Shown piece after piece: positions 1 to 8,636 of a stretch of 22,434 nucleotides of DNA. A model generated the notes under the pieces. It was not told where the DNA came from, searched no databases, and worked only from the letters and a program-made list of their open reading frames with translations. Where the stretch lies: positions 1-22,434 of the forward strand of contig CAMDQL010000023.1 of the NCBI GenBank assembly GCA_945905915.1. The letters are read 5' to 3'. Both the position numbers and the translations under genes were made by a program. Origin of the DNA: Flavobacterium psychrophilum. Lineage in GTDB: Bacteria > Bacteroidota > Bacteroidia > Flavobacteriales > Flavobacteriaceae. Position 1 is the stretch's first letter. Every line of letters begins with the position of its first letter.

Positions 1-1239
1 TCTTCGCATCATTATGAAGAATTACAACACTTTGCCGATCACGGAATTGAAGTTTCGGGAGAAGTAAAAGTGAATTTAGAGAAAATGATTGCTCGTAAAC
101 AAGCGGTTGTGGATCAAACTTCGGGTGGGGTTAAATTCTTAATGGATAAAAATAACATCACGGTTTTTAATGGAGTAGGTTCGTTTGAAAGCGCTACTTC
201 AGTAAAAGTAACGAAAGAAGATGGGTCTTCGGAAATTATTGAATCTAAAAATATCATTATTGCTACAGGTTCTAAACCTTCAAACTTACCATTTATCAAA
301 TTAGATAAAGACAGAATCATCACTTCAACTGAAGCGTTAAAACTGAAAGAAGTTCCTAAACACTTAGTAATTATTGGTGGTGGGGTTATCGGAATCGAAT
401 TAGGACAGGTATATTTACGTTTAGGAGCACAAGTTTCTGTAGTTGAATTTATGGATCGAATTATTCCAGGAATGGATGCGTCGCTATCTAAAGAATTGAC
501 AAAAGTCTTTAAAAAACAAGGCATGAAATTCTACACATCTCACAAAGTGCAATCGGTTGAGAGAGCAGGGGATGTAGTTACCGTAAAAGCAGAAAATGCA
601 AAAAGTGAAATCATTTCATTAGAAGGAGATTATGCATTAGTTTCTGTGGGTCGTCGTCCTTATACCGATGGTTTAAACGCAGAAAAAGCAGGTGTAAAAG
701 TTACTGAAAGAGGTCAAATCGAAGTAAACGATCATTTACAAACTTCGGCTGCTAATATTTATGCTATTGGTGATGTCGTTCGTGGAGCGATGTTAGCACA
801 CAAAGCGGAAGAAGAAGGTGTTATGGTTGCTGAAATCATCGCAGGACAGAAACCTCATATCGATTATAATTTAATTCCGGGTGTTGTGTACACTTGGCCA
901 GAAGTCGCTGCTGTGGGTAAAACAGAAGAGCAATTGAAAGCCGAAGGTATCGAATTTAAATCGGGTAGTTTTCCATTTAAAGCTTTAGGAAGAGCAAGAG
1001 CAGGTGGCGACACGGACGGATTTGTAAAAATCTTAGCCGATGCCAAAACAGACGAAGTTTTAGGAGTTCATATGATTGGTGCAAGATGTGCCGATTTAAT
1101 TGCCGAAGCGGTTACCGCAATGGAATTTAGAGCCAGTGCAGAAGATATTTCAAGAATGTCTCACGCGCACCCAACTTTTGCCGAAGCCATCAAAGAAGCT
1201 GCTTTAGCGGCCACTGAAAATAGAGCATTACACGTGTAA
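1..1239 (+). CDS. lpdA: Dihydrolipoyl dehydrogenase (E3), 5'-truncated by the window edge
   Basis: E3 flavoenzyme of the 2-oxoacid dehydrogenase complexes; it reoxidises dihydrolipoamide with NAD+ in the cytoplasm. The frame is open from base 1 (SSHHYEELQHFADHGIEV...), giving 412 visible residues against a usual 465-470. About 55 N-terminal residues with the first FAD-binding glycine motif and the redox-active CxxxxC therefore lie upstream of the window. Visible parts: an ATGSKP segment; the NAD-binding glycine motif GGGVIG at visible residues 126-131; the second FAD motif (IYAIGDV) near 253-259; and the dimerisation-domain HAHPTFAE at 388-395, with the catalytic His-Glu pair. A GTG at 70 can be read as a start but lies inside conserved family sequence, so it is not the real start. 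Transcription ends at the hairpin at 1274-1314. No E1 or E2 gene is visible. Confidence 0.95.
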   Translation, partial: SSHHYEELQHFADHGIEVSGEVKVNLEKMIARKQAVVDQTSGGVKFLMDKNNITVFNGVGSFESATSVKVTKEDGSSEIIESKNIIIATGSKPSNLPFIKLDKDRIITSTEALKLKEVPKHLVIIGGGVIGIELGQVYLRLGAQVSVVEFMDRIIPGMDASLSKELTKVFKKQGMKFYTSHKVQSVERAGDVVTVKAENAKSEIISLEGDYALVSVGRRPYTDGLNAEKAGVKVTERGQIEVNDHLQTSAANIYAIGDVVRGAMLAHKAEEEGVMVAEIIAGQKPHIDYNLIPGVVYTWPEVAAVGKTEEQLKAEGIEFKSGSFPFKALGRARAGGDTDGFVKILADAKTDEVLGVHMIGARCADLIAEAVTAMEFRASAEDISRMSHAHPTFAEAIKEAALAATENRALHV

Positions 1240-1249
1240 TTTAAATAGT

Positions 1250-1273
1250 GTCATCCTGAGCTTGTCTAAGGAT
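1250..1273. repeat. Short dispersed-repeat-like element (ATCCTGAGCTTGTC type)
   Basis: A GC-richer stretch right after the lpdA stop contains ATCCTGAGCTTGTCTAAGGAT, with inverted ends ATCCT (1253-1257) and AGGAT (1269-1273). From memory, near-identical sequences of the type ATCCTTCGACAAGCTCAGGAT recur between genes in many bacterial genomes, Flavobacteria included. Only one copy is in this window, so its repeat nature rests on that recollection. It abuts the lpdA terminator but is not needed to form it. Confidence 0.45.
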
Positions 1274-1314
1274 AAAAATCCCAAATTCCAGAAATGGAGT
1301 TTGGGATTTTTTTT
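1274..1314 (+). terminator. Rho-independent terminator of lpdA
   Basis: The left arm AAATCCCAAATTCCA (1276-1290) pairs with TGGAGTTTGGGATTT (1295-1309) through one G-U wobble. The tetraloop is GAAA and a run of eight T follows (1307-1314). Outer A-T pairs extend the stem. It lies 35 bp after the lpdA stop and overlaps the longest possible pabB frame, which argues against an ATG start for pabB at 1294. Confidence 0.93.
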
Positions 1315-1344
1315 ATTGTGAAAAATTTTCATCAATTTTTGTTG

Positions 1345-1352
1345 TATTTTTG
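1345..1352 (+). promoter_or_regulatory. Bacteroidetes -7 promoter box for pabB-tilS-dsbD
   Basis: TATTTTTG matches the Bacteroidetes primary-sigma -7 consensus TAnnTTTG exactly. It sits between the lpdA terminator and the proposed TTG start of pabB at 1369, so the 5' leader would be only about 10 nt. No TTG occurs at the -33 spacing. Confidence 0.6.
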
Positions 1353-1368
1353 GACAAATATTAGTGCA

Positions 1369-2655
1369 TTGAGAACAACTAGTACAAAAGATATTTCATC
1401 CTTTCCAAATTTTAAAACGCAATTACTGCATTGGGCTAACCAATTCAGGGAGGTTGTATTTTTAGATTCAAATGTCTATCATCAAAAGTATTCGAGTTAT
1501 GATGCGGTTGTAGCCGTTGATGCTTTTACCTCAATTAAAACCGATTACGAAAATGCATTTCAAGATTTGTATCAGTACCAAAGTCAAACGAAAGATTGGC
1601 TATTTGGCTATTTGTCTTACGACGTAAAAAACGATACCGAAGAGTTACAATCTAATAATTTCGACGGATTAGCTTTTCCTGATGTGTTTTTCTTCCAACC
1701 TAAAAAGTTGTTTTTAATCAAAGGGAATCAAGTTGAAATGCAGTATTTACGAATGTGCGATTACGAAATGGAAGCTGATTTCAGCGATATTATTTTGTCT
1801 AAACTTTGCGACTCTGCGACTTTGCGAGAAATCACTATAAATCAGAGAATCTCAAAAGAAAATTATCTTTTAAAAGTTTCCAAAATGCTCGAACATATTC
1901 AGCGTGGCGATATTTATGAAGCTAATTTTTGTATGGAGTTCTATGCCGAAAATGCTAAAATTGATCCTTTAGAAATTTATCATAAATTAAATACTATTTC
2001 TGAACCACCTTTTGCCGTGTATTTCAAAAATCAGGATCATTATTTACTTTCTGCTTCGCCCGAACGTTATTTGAGAAAAGAGGGTACAAAAGTTATTTCC
2101 CAACCCATTAAAGGCACATCCAAGCGAAATGAAAATCCTATTTTAGATGAGCAATTAAAATCTGATTTAGCTCAAAACGAAAAAGAACGTTCGGAAAACA
2201 TCATGATTGTTGATTTAGTTCGAAACGATTTATCGCACACCGCTACAAAAGGAAGTGTTCAAGTAGAAGAATTGTGCGAAGTATATACGTTTAAGCAAGT
2301 ACATCAAATGATTTCTACAATTGTTTCCGAAGTAGAAAATACGACTTCACCAGTTGAAATCATCAGAATGACTTTTCCAATGGGAAGTATGACTGGTGCA
2401 CCTAAAATTTCAGCCATGCAAATCATTGAAACGTTAGAAGAAACGAAACGAGGATTGTATAGTGGGGCAGTGGGTTATTTCACTCCAAATGGCGATTTTG
2501 ATTTTAATGTGGTTATTCGAAGTATTTTATATAACGCTAAAAATGAATATCTTTCGTTTTCTGTTGGAAGCGCTGTAACTTCAAAAGCTATTCCTGAAAA
2601 TGAGTATGAAGAATGTTTGTTGAAGGCAAAAGCGATGTTTGAGGTATTATCTTAA
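1369..2655 (+). CDS. pabB: Aminodeoxychorismate synthase component I (PabB)
   Basis: Converts chorismate plus amide nitrogen to 4-amino-4-deoxychorismate on the way to PABA and folate. The chorismate-binding domain is complete: QPIKGT at residues 245-250, where the Lys marks PabB (TrpE has Ala there), IMIVDLVRNDLSH near 278-290, MTFPMGSMTGAPK near 334-346 and YSGAVGYF near 374-381. The product is 428 residues, normal for a stand-alone PabB. An in-frame ATG at 1294 would add 25 residues but lies in the loop of the lpdA terminator and upstream of the -7 box. TTG at 1369 gives MRTTSTKDISSF, as I recall for Flavobacterium relatives. pabA is not adjacent. A tandem 8-bp repeat encodes part of the linker between the N-terminal and catalytic domains (1804-1827). 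It is the first gene of a run with tilS (4-bp gap) and dsbD. Confidence 0.9.
   Translation: MRTTSTKDISSFPNFKTQLLHWANQFREVVFLDSNVYHQKYSSYDAVVAVDAFTSIKTDYENAFQDLYQYQSQTKDWLFGYLSYDVKNDTEELQSNNFDGLAFPDVFFFQPKKLFLIKGNQVEMQYLRMCDYEMEADFSDIILSKLCDSATLREITINQRISKENYLLKVSKMLEHIQRGDIYEANFCMEFYAENAKIDPLEIYHKLNTISEPPFAVYFKNQDHYLLSASPERYLRKEGTKVISQPIKGTSKRNENPILDEQLKSDLAQNEKERSENIMIVDLVRNDLSHTATKGSVQVEELCEVYTFKQVHQMISTIVSEVENTTSPVEIIRMTFPMGSMTGAPKISAMQIIETLEETKRGLYSGAVGYFTPNGDFDFNVVIRSILYNAKNEYLSFSVGSAVTSKAIPENEYEECLLKAKAMFEVLS
1804..1827 (+). repeat. Three tandem 8-bp units inside pabB
   Basis: CTTTGCGA, CTCTGCGA and CTTTGCGA follow each other without gaps and are translated as LCDSATLR. The 24 bp keep the reading frame. 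The stretch is GC-richer than its surroundings and falls in the variable linker just before the chorismate-binding domain. Confidence 0.75.
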
Positions 2656-2659
2656 GAGT

Positions 2660-3967
2660 ATGAGAGAACAATTTGCACAACATATTAAGACTAATTTTCC
2701 GTTTCTTGCAAACGAACCCTTTTGTATTGCCGTTAGTGGCGGAATTGATAGTATGGTTTTAGTTCATTTGTGTGCCCAACTCCACTTGAATTTTGAAGTT
2801 TTGCATTGTAATTTCATGTTAAGAGGTACTGAAAGTGATGCAGAAACCCAATTTATAGAATCATTTTGTAGTTCAAAAGGTATTCCATTCCACACTAAAT
2901 ATTTTGAAACAAATACAACAGCAGCCAAGAATAAAGAATCAATTCAAATTACCGCTAGAAATCTTCGGTATCAATGGTTTTATGAAATGTTATCCCAATC
3001 ACAAATGAAGTATGTTGCTACAGCTCACCATTTAGATGATTCATTGGAAACAGTTTTAATTAATTTTTCCAGAGGAACTGGGTTAGACGGTTTAACGGGA
3101 ATTCCGACTAAAAATGGATATATTGTCCGTCCGTTGTTGCCTTTTTCAAGATTGGAAATTGAACATTTTGCTGAAGAATATCAAATCCAATGGCGAGAAG
3201 ATTCGAGTAACGCTTCCGATAAATATCTTCGAAATAAAATTAGACATTCCATTGTTCCTCTATTGAAGGAAATGAATGCAGGATTTTTAGATTCGTTTCA
3301 AAATACAGTGCAACATTTACAACAAGCAGAAAGTTTAGTTGATGATGCTACTCGATTAGTTTATGAAAAAGTAGTTGAAGAGAAAGAAAATCAACTCGAA
3401 ATCAATTTGACTCAATTACTAAAATTCCAAAATTACCAAGCCTATTTGTACCAATGGCTGAATAAATACGGCTTTTCAGCTTGGAATGATATTAATGATT
3501 TGGTCGAGGCGCAATCAGGAAAGCAAGTCTTTTCTGAAACCTTTGTTTTGTTGAAAGACCGAGAGAAATTAATCCTTTCCGAAAGAAAATACAACAATAT
3601 AGAAGAAGTTTACACAATTGAATCGATAACTTCTAAAGTTAATATTCCCTTAAATCTTACTTTTTGTAAGGAGGTTAGCCATTTAGAAACCGATTCAAAT
3701 TGTATATTTGTAAATGAAGATGCACTAAAATTTCCGCTCACGTTAAGGAAATGGCAAGAAGGCGATTGTTTTTATCCCGCTGGAATGAATGGAAAAAAGA
3801 AATTGAGTAAGTATTTTAAAGACGAAAAATATTCCCTTTTAGATAAAAAAAATCAATGGTTATTATGTGCTGAAGACCAAATTATTTGGATTATTGGTAA
3901 GCGCGCAGACAACCGATTCATAGCAAACGAAACAACAAAAAACCGTATAAAAATTGAACTAAACTAA
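2660..3967 (+). CDS. tilS: tRNA(Ile)-lysidine synthetase TilS
   Basis: Essential ATP-dependent enzyme that attaches lysine to C34 of tRNA-Ile(CAU), making lysidine so that the tRNA reads AUA and is charged with isoleucine. The N-type ATP pyrophosphatase P-loop SGGIDS is at residues 26-31, followed by the family-typical HCNFMLRG and ATAHHLDDSLET (about 50-130). A C-terminal TilS domain contains LRKWQEGDCFYPAGM and KKKLSKYFKDEK. The length, 435 aa, is usual. A TTG at 2639 in the same frame would overlap the end of pabB; ATG at 2660, 4 bp after the pabB stop, gives the expected MREQFAQHIK start. The stop overlaps the dsbD start (TAATG), suggesting translational coupling. Confidence 0.95.
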   Translation: MREQFAQHIKTNFPFLANEPFCIAVSGGIDSMVLVHLCAQLHLNFEVLHCNFMLRGTESDAETQFIESFCSSKGIPFHTKYFETNTTAAKNKESIQITARNLRYQWFYEMLSQSQMKYVATAHHLDDSLETVLINFSRGTGLDGLTGIPTKNGYIVRPLLPFSRLEIEHFAEEYQIQWREDSSNASDKYLRNKIRHSIVPLLKEMNAGFLDSFQNTVQHLQQAESLVDDATRLVYEKVVEEKENQLEINLTQLLKFQNYQAYLYQWLNKYGFSAWNDINDLVEAQSGKQVFSETFVLLKDREKLILSERKYNNIEEVYTIESITSKVNIPLNLTFCKEVSHLETDSNCIFVNEDALKFPLTLRKWQEGDCFYPAGMNGKKKLSKYFKDEKYSLLDKKNQWLLCAEDQIIWIIGKRADNRFIANETTKNRIKIELN

Positions 3968-5967
3968 TGAAAAAATTCACCTACATTTTATTATTAATAA
4001 CCTTTTTTGCTCAAGGACAAATTTTAAATCCTGTTAAATGGAAAAGTAAAGTAGTTCAAAAATCTGATACCGAATTTGAATTGGTTATGGAAGCTACTAT
4101 CGAAAATGAGTGGCACATGTATTCGCAATATACTCCAGATGGTGGGGCACTTCCAACGGTTTTTAACTTTAAAAATGCCAAAGGAAATTATGATTTAGTA
4201 GGCAAAACAAAAGAGAGTGCGTACAAGAAAGTATTCAACGATATTTTTGAAGTGGATGAATATTATTTTGCTAAAACGGCTCAATTTAAACAAGTAATTA
4301 AAGTTACTAATACCAAATTAAAAGAAGTTAAAGTATATGTTGAATACCAAGCATGTAAAGAGCAATGTATTCAGCAAGATAATACATTTACTTTTCAATT
4401 ACCTGAAATCAAAATAACGAATGATCAAGCCGTTTTAACTGCATCTGATTCAACTACTCAAAAAGTTGATTCGGTAAGTACTGTTCAATCGTCGAATGTA
4501 TCGGAAAATAAAGCACAAAAAAGTAATGAAACACCAGTTGAAGAGAAAAAGGGTCTATGGTCAATTTTCTTTTTGGCGTTTATTGGCGGTTTTGCTGCTT
4601 TGCTAACACCATGCGTATTTCCAATGATTCCAATGACCGTTAGTTTTTTTACTAAACAAAGTAAAACAAAGGCAGAAGGAAAGAAAAATGCAGTTTTATA
4701 CGGGGTTTCAATCATATTAATTTATGTAATTTTAGGTTCATTAGTAACCGGAATATTTGGCGCCGATTCATTAAATGCGTTATCTACAAATGTGTGGTTT
4801 AATCTAATTTTCTTCGGACTTTTAGTATTCTTTGCAGCTTCTTTTTTAGGTGCATTTGAAATTGTATTACCTAATTCTTGGGCTAACAAAGTAGATCAAC
4901 AAGCCGATCGTGGTGGATTTGTAGGTATTTTATTTATGGCATTAGCATTAGCTATAGTCTCGTTTTCTTGTACGGGTCCAATTGTAGGTACATTATTAGT
5001 GGAATCAGCTTCAAAAGGCGGATTAGCACCTATTGTAGGAATGCTTGGTTTTTCATCGGCATTAGCCTTACCATTTATGTTATTTGCAATGTTTCCAGGT
5101 TGGATGAACACGTTACCAAAATCAGGTGGATGGTTGAATACCGTTAAAGTATCATTAGGTTTCTTAGAATTGGCATTAGCCTTTAAATTTTTATCAAATG
5201 CTGATTTAGTTGTTCAAGCACACTTATTAGAGCGTGAAGTTTTCTTAGGAATTTGGATTGCAATTTTTGGAACTTGGGCTGTATATCTGTTCGGAAAACT
5301 TACATTACCTCACGATAGTCCAATGTCGCACTTATCAATTGGCCGATTATTTATGGCAATTTTTGTAACCATATTTACGATTTATTTAATCCCTGGACTT
5401 TGGGGTGCACCTTTAAAAATTATTTCAGGATTTCCACCGCCAATGACTTATAGCGAAAGTCCGAATGGTATTGGAACTTCTTCATCAAATACTACTACAA
5501 CTATTGATTTGCCGGAACACGCACATTCAGGACCACACGGAATTATTGCTTTTCATGATTATGAAGATGGAGTAGCGTATGCCAAAATAGTAGGAAAACC
5601 TATTTTATTAGATTTTACAGGTCATGCTTGTGTGAATTGTCGAAAAATGGAAGATTTTGTTTGGTCGAAACCTGAAATTTTATATCTATTAAAAGATAAA
5701 GTAGTTTTAATTTCATTGTATGTCGATGATAAACGTGAGTTACCAAAAGAAGCTCAATATGTATCGAAAGAAACGGGTAAAGAAATCGTAACCATTGGTA
5801 ATAAATGGAGCGATTATCAAATTACACGATATAAAAACAATGCCCAACCTTATTATGTAATTTTGAATTCAGATGGTGAAGATATTTCTAAGCCTATAGG
5901 CTACACACCCGATGCTACTGAATATAAAAAATGGTTGGAAGAAGGCATTGCAAAATTCAAAAAATAA
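3967..5967 (+). CDS. dsbD: Thiol:disulfide interchange protein DsbD (full three-domain form)
   Basis: Inner-membrane protein that carries electrons from cytoplasmic thioredoxin to periplasmic reductases such as those for disulfide isomerisation and cytochrome c maturation. Domains in order: signal peptide (1-18, ending AQGQ); periplasmic alpha domain (about 20-150) with the pair C130/C134; a membrane beta domain of about eight helices (about 195-480) with C216 in LTPCVFP and C335 in FSCTGP; and a thioredoxin-like gamma domain with C555-V-N-C558. All six redox cysteines are present. The alpha-domain pair has three residues between the cysteines, closer than in E. coli DsbD. The start overlaps the tilS stop by one base. 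A hairpin follows at 5971-5995. Confidence 0.95.
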   Translation: MKKFTYILLLITFFAQGQILNPVKWKSKVVQKSDTEFELVMEATIENEWHMYSQYTPDGGALPTVFNFKNAKGNYDLVGKTKESAYKKVFNDIFEVDEYYFAKTAQFKQVIKVTNTKLKEVKVYVEYQACKEQCIQQDNTFTFQLPEIKITNDQAVLTASDSTTQKVDSVSTVQSSNVSENKAQKSNETPVEEKKGLWSIFFLAFIGGFAALLTPCVFPMIPMTVSFFTKQSKTKAEGKKNAVLYGVSIILIYVILGSLVTGIFGADSLNALSTNVWFNLIFFGLLVFFAASFLGAFEIVLPNSWANKVDQQADRGGFVGILFMALALAIVSFSCTGPIVGTLLVESASKGGLAPIVGMLGFSSALALPFMLFAMFPGWMNTLPKSGGWLNTVKVSLGFLELALAFKFLSNADLVVQAHLLEREVFLGIWIAIFGTWAVYLFGKLTLPHDSPMSHLSIGRLFMAIFVTIFTIYLIPGLWGAPLKIISGFPPPMTYSESPNGIGTSSSNTTTTIDLPEHAHSGPHGIIAFHDYEDGVAYAKIVGKPILLDFTGHACVNCRKMEDFVWSKPEILYLLKDKVVLISLYVDDKRELPKEAQYVSKETGKEIVTIGNKWSDYQITRYKNNAQPYYVILNSDGEDISKPIGYTPDATEYKKWLEEGIAKFKK

Positions 5968-5970
5968 ATT

Positions 5971-5995
5971 AAATCCCGAGTAATCGGGATTTTTT
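5971..5995 (+). terminator. Rho-independent terminator of dsbD (end of pabB-tilS-dsbD)
   Basis: Perfect 9-bp stem AAATCCCGA (5971-5979) / TCGGGATTT (5984-5992), loop GTAA, then Ts to 5995. It begins 4 bp after the dsbD stop. Confidence 0.9.
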
Positions 5996-6011
5996 ATTTC
6001 AAAAACTTTTC

Positions 6012-6019
6012 TATATTTG
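6012..6019 (+). promoter_or_regulatory. -7 promoter box of yifB
   Basis: TATATTTG is an exact TAnnTTTG match, directly downstream of the dsbD terminator and 31 bp before the yifB ATG. No clear -33 TTG is seen. Confidence 0.75.
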
Positions 6020-6050
6020 CAACTATATAAGCCATTAAATAGTATAAGCC

Positions 6051-7586
6051 ATGTTAGTAAAAGTATTCGGTAGCGCCGTCTTTGGCGTAGAAGCCACCAC
6101 CATTACAGTTGAAGTTAATGTCGATAAAGGAATAGGATATCACTTAGTAGGTTTACCTGATTCCGCGATAAAAGAAAGCAGTTATCGAATTGCAGCCGCT
6201 CTAAAAAATAATAATTATCAATTTCCCGGAAAAAAAATTACTGTAAATATGGCGCCCGCCGATTTGCGTAAAGAAGGTTCTGCTTATGATTTAACATTAG
6301 CGGTAGGAATTCTAGCAGCTTCTTCTCAGATTAAATCCGATACAATCCAAAATTATGTTATTATGGGTGAGTTGTCTTTAGATGGTGGTTTGCAACCTAT
6401 AAAAGGCGCATTATCTATTGCAATTAAGGCAAAAGAAGAAGGATTTAAAGGTTTGATTTTGCCATTTCAGAACGTAAAAGAAGCCGCAATTGTTGAAGGA
6501 ATTGATGTATATGGTGTTGAAAACGTAATGCAAGTCATCAATTTTTTTGAAGGAAAGCACGATTTAATTCCAACATTAATTGACTGCACAGAAGAATTTA
6601 ATAAAACTTTAGATTTTCCAGAACATGATTTCAGCGATGTCAAAGGTCAAGAGTCTATTAAACGTTGTATGGAAATTGCAGCAGCAGGTGGGCATAACAT
6701 TATTTTAATTGGTCCTCCAGGTTCAGGAAAAACGATGTTAGCCAAACGTTTGCCAAGTATTTTACCGCCCATGACGATGCGCGAAGCATTAGAAACTACA
6801 AAAATTCATTCGGTAGCTGGTAAAACAAAAGAGGTGGGTTTGATGGTTCAGCGCCCATTTAGAAGTCCGCACCATACTGCTTCAAGTGTTAGTTTAGTCG
6901 GTGGAGGAAGTTATCCGCAACCAGGCGAAATCTCTTTGGCACACAATGGTGTATTATTTTTAGACGAATTACCCGAATTTAAAAGAGAAGTTTTAGAAGT
7001 AATGCGACAGCCCTTAGAGGATCGAGAAGTGACCATTTCAAGAGCAAAATTTACGATTACTTATCCGTCGTCATTTATGTTGGTTGCCAGTATGAACCCA
7101 AGCCCTGGCGGATATTTTAATGATCCAAATGCGCCAGTGAGTTCATCGCCTATGGAAATGCAACGTTATTTGAGTAAAATATCAGGACCATTATTAGATA
7201 GAATTGATATTCATATAGAAGTAACTCCTGTTCCATTTGAAAAACTTACCGAAACACGCAAAGCGGAAAGCAGTACAGAAATTAGAAAACGAGTGACCCT
7301 TGCACGAACTATTCAATCTTTACGATTTGAAAGTATGGAATACATTCATTATAATGCACAAATGAGTAGCAAATTAATTAGAGAGTTTTGTGTTTTAGAA
7401 GAAGTTTCTTTGCAGTTATTAAAAACGGCTATGGAACGTTTAAATTTGTCAGCTAGAGCATATGATCGAATTTTGAAAGTTGCTCGAACAATAGCTGATT
7501 TGGAAGCGTCAAATTCTATTCAATCGCATCATGTAGCAGAAGCTATTCAGTATCGCAGTTTAGACAGAGAAGGTTGGTTAGGCTAA
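6051..7586 (+). CDS. yifB: YifB/ComM family AAA+ ATPase (Mg-chelatase-like)
   Basis: Homologue of ComM, a hexameric helicase that promotes branch migration during natural transformation in gamma-proteobacteria; the role in Bacteroidetes is inferred from the family. The 511 aa contain an N-terminal ChlI/Lon-protease-like fold (about 1-170; [29 protein letters not shown]), a Walker A GPPGSGKT at 221-228, a Walker B VLFLDE at 301-306, a sensor-region [11 protein letters not shown] near 346-356, an [11 protein letters not shown] arginine region near 381-391 and the Mg_chelatase C-terminal helical domain (about 410-505). The length is normal. The gene stands alone between its own promoter and the convergent gene at 7855. 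Confidence 0.93.
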   Translation: MLVKVFGSAVFGVEATTITVEVNVDKGIGYHLVGLPDSAIKESSYRIAAALKNNNYQFPGKKITVNMAPADLRKEGSAYDLTLAVGILAASSQIKSDTIQNYVIMGELSLDGGLQPIKGALSIAIKAKEEGFKGLILPFQNVKEAAIVEGIDVYGVENVMQVINFFEGKHDLIPTLIDCTEEFNKTLDFPEHDFSDVKGQESIKRCMEIAAAGGHNIILIGPPGSGKTMLAKRLPSILPPMTMREALETTKIHSVAGKTKEVGLMVQRPFRSPHHTASSVSLVGGGSYPQPGEISLAHNGVLFLDELPEFKREVLEVMRQPLEDREVTISRAKFTITYPSSFMLVASMNPSPGGYFNDPNAPVSSSPMEMQRYLSKISGPLLDRIDIHIEVTPVPFEKLTETRKAESSTEIRKRVTLARTIQSLRFESMEYIHYNAQMSSKLIREFCVLEEVSLQLLKTAMERLNLSARAYDRILKVARTIADLEASNSIQSHHVAEAIQYRSLDREGWLG

Positions 7587-7854
7587 TAAATTATTGAGAT
7601 CCAAATACTATATAATGTAGATAAAATTGGAATAAGCATACTATGGATGGAACAGTACATCCTGAAAATTGTTTGAAAATGAATTTAATTTGATTATGAA
7701 ATCAGAAAAGGTATGCTCAGAATTACTTGAACATACCTTAAAAATTCTAATATTTCTGCCGATTTATGAAAAATGCAAAAACAACAGCTATTATTTTTTT
7801 CTGATAATAGATTAGAGTAAAATCTACTAATTTTTCAAAACTAAATGTAAAATA
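7587..7854. other. Intergenic region between convergent yifB and the membrane-protein gene
   Basis: These 268 bp hold no convincing gene. There is an 8-bp inverted repeat AAGGTATG (7708-7715) / CATACCTT (7732-7739) with a 16-nt loop. On the - strand it is followed by TTTT and could be a weak terminator for the leftward operon. A second weak hairpin, CTATTAT (7788-7794) / ATAATAG (7804-7810), encloses a T-run. Neither is a textbook terminator. Confidence 0.5.
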
Positions 7855-8625
7855 TTATTCTAAACCACTTTCATCTATAGGTAATGCTTCTTTAAAACCA
7901 ACTGATTGCGCATAAATTACATAATACATAGAATAAATAAATGGAAGTGTAAAGAGAATACCAATACATAAAACAAAAATTCCTAAAAGCATTCCTATAC
8001 CAGCTATTATTAATGCTATTATTATGATAAAGGGTTGTTTAAAAAACAACTGAACACTTTTTGTTATAGCTTCTAAATAATTTTGTTCGCCATAAATAAT
8101 TAATGGAACAGTAAAAACGGTAAACAAACCAATAAAAATTTGAACCACCGAATTAAAAAATTCAAATCCAAGAAGAGTTAAAACTGATGTAATAACTGCT
8201 GTTGTAAACCCAATAATTAAATAGCTTAAAAATAATTGTTTAAAAAAGTACCCTTTGTAAAAATCAAATAAATTAGAAAAACTAAATTCTTTTTTAGTAG
8301 CTGATAAATGATTTAAATGAATAAAACCAGCAGTTGTAGGAGCAAATAATGCACTAAAAAACATAGATACAACTGCATTTCCTATAATAAATGTTTTATC
8401 AGTTGCTAGGCTTTCAAGAGAAGTCATGGTTTCGGTAAAATTTGAAAAACCAAAAAAGGTTCCTAAAAGCAAAATATAAATTAATAATACCACAACCGAA
8501 ACAATAATTAGTCCTAGTCCTGCAATTAAAAAAGTTTTTTTGAAGGTAGCAAAACTTTCATCAATAAGTTTTCCTAAGTCTAACGAATATCCGTTACTCA
8601 CTTTTTGCTCAATAATTTTTCTCAT
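7855..8625 (-). CDS. Multi-pass membrane protein of unknown function
   Basis: The product is 256 aa and has no recognised catalytic motif. A polar N-terminus (MRKIIEQKVSNGYSLDLGKL) is followed by about six hydrophobic segments starting near residues 28, 82, 129, 160, 195 and 215, and the C-terminus is acidic (PIDESGLE). The pattern resembles the loosely defined DUF4013 / glycerophosphodiester-phosphodiesterase membrane-domain-like proteins, but I cannot assign one. A longer frame begins at a TTG at 8652 inside the upstream gene. ATG at 8625, 11 bp after the pseudouridine synthase stop, is preferred. It is the last gene of the panB operon, and the closely spaced upstream neighbours give no functional clue. 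Confidence 0.8.
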   Translation of the reverse strand: MRKIIEQKVSNGYSLDLGKLIDESFATFKKTFLIAGLGLIIVSVVVLLIYILLLGTFFGFSNFTETMTSLESLATDKTFIIGNAVVSMFFSALFAPTTAGFIHLNHLSATKKEFSFSNLFDFYKGYFFKQLFLSYLIIGFTTAVITSVLTLLGFEFFNSVVQIFIGLFTVFTVPLIIYGEQNYLEAITKSVQLFFKQPFIIIIALIIAGIGMLLGIFVLCIGILFTLPFIYSMYYVIYAQSVGFKEALPIDESGLE

Positions 8626-8636
8626 AGTTTGTTTTT

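Noticed and set aside
114..524. A 136-codon leftward frame inside lpdA
   Set aside because: It is fully covered by conserved dihydrolipoyl dehydrogenase coding sequence on the other strand and its product has no recognisable features.
1294..1368. N-terminal 25-residue extension of PabB from ATG 1294
   Set aside because: The ATG is in the terminator loop, and the stretch covers the terminator T-run and the -7 promoter box, so it is not expected to be in the pabB mRNA.
2639..2659. TTG start for tilS overlapping the end of pabB
   Set aside because: ATG at 2660, just after the pabB stop, gives the normal TilS N-terminus; the extra seven residues have no support.
7643..7693. A short frame of 16 codons starting ATGGATGGAACA in the yifB downstream gap
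   Set aside because: Too short, with no -7 box at a suitable distance and no recognisable peptide features.
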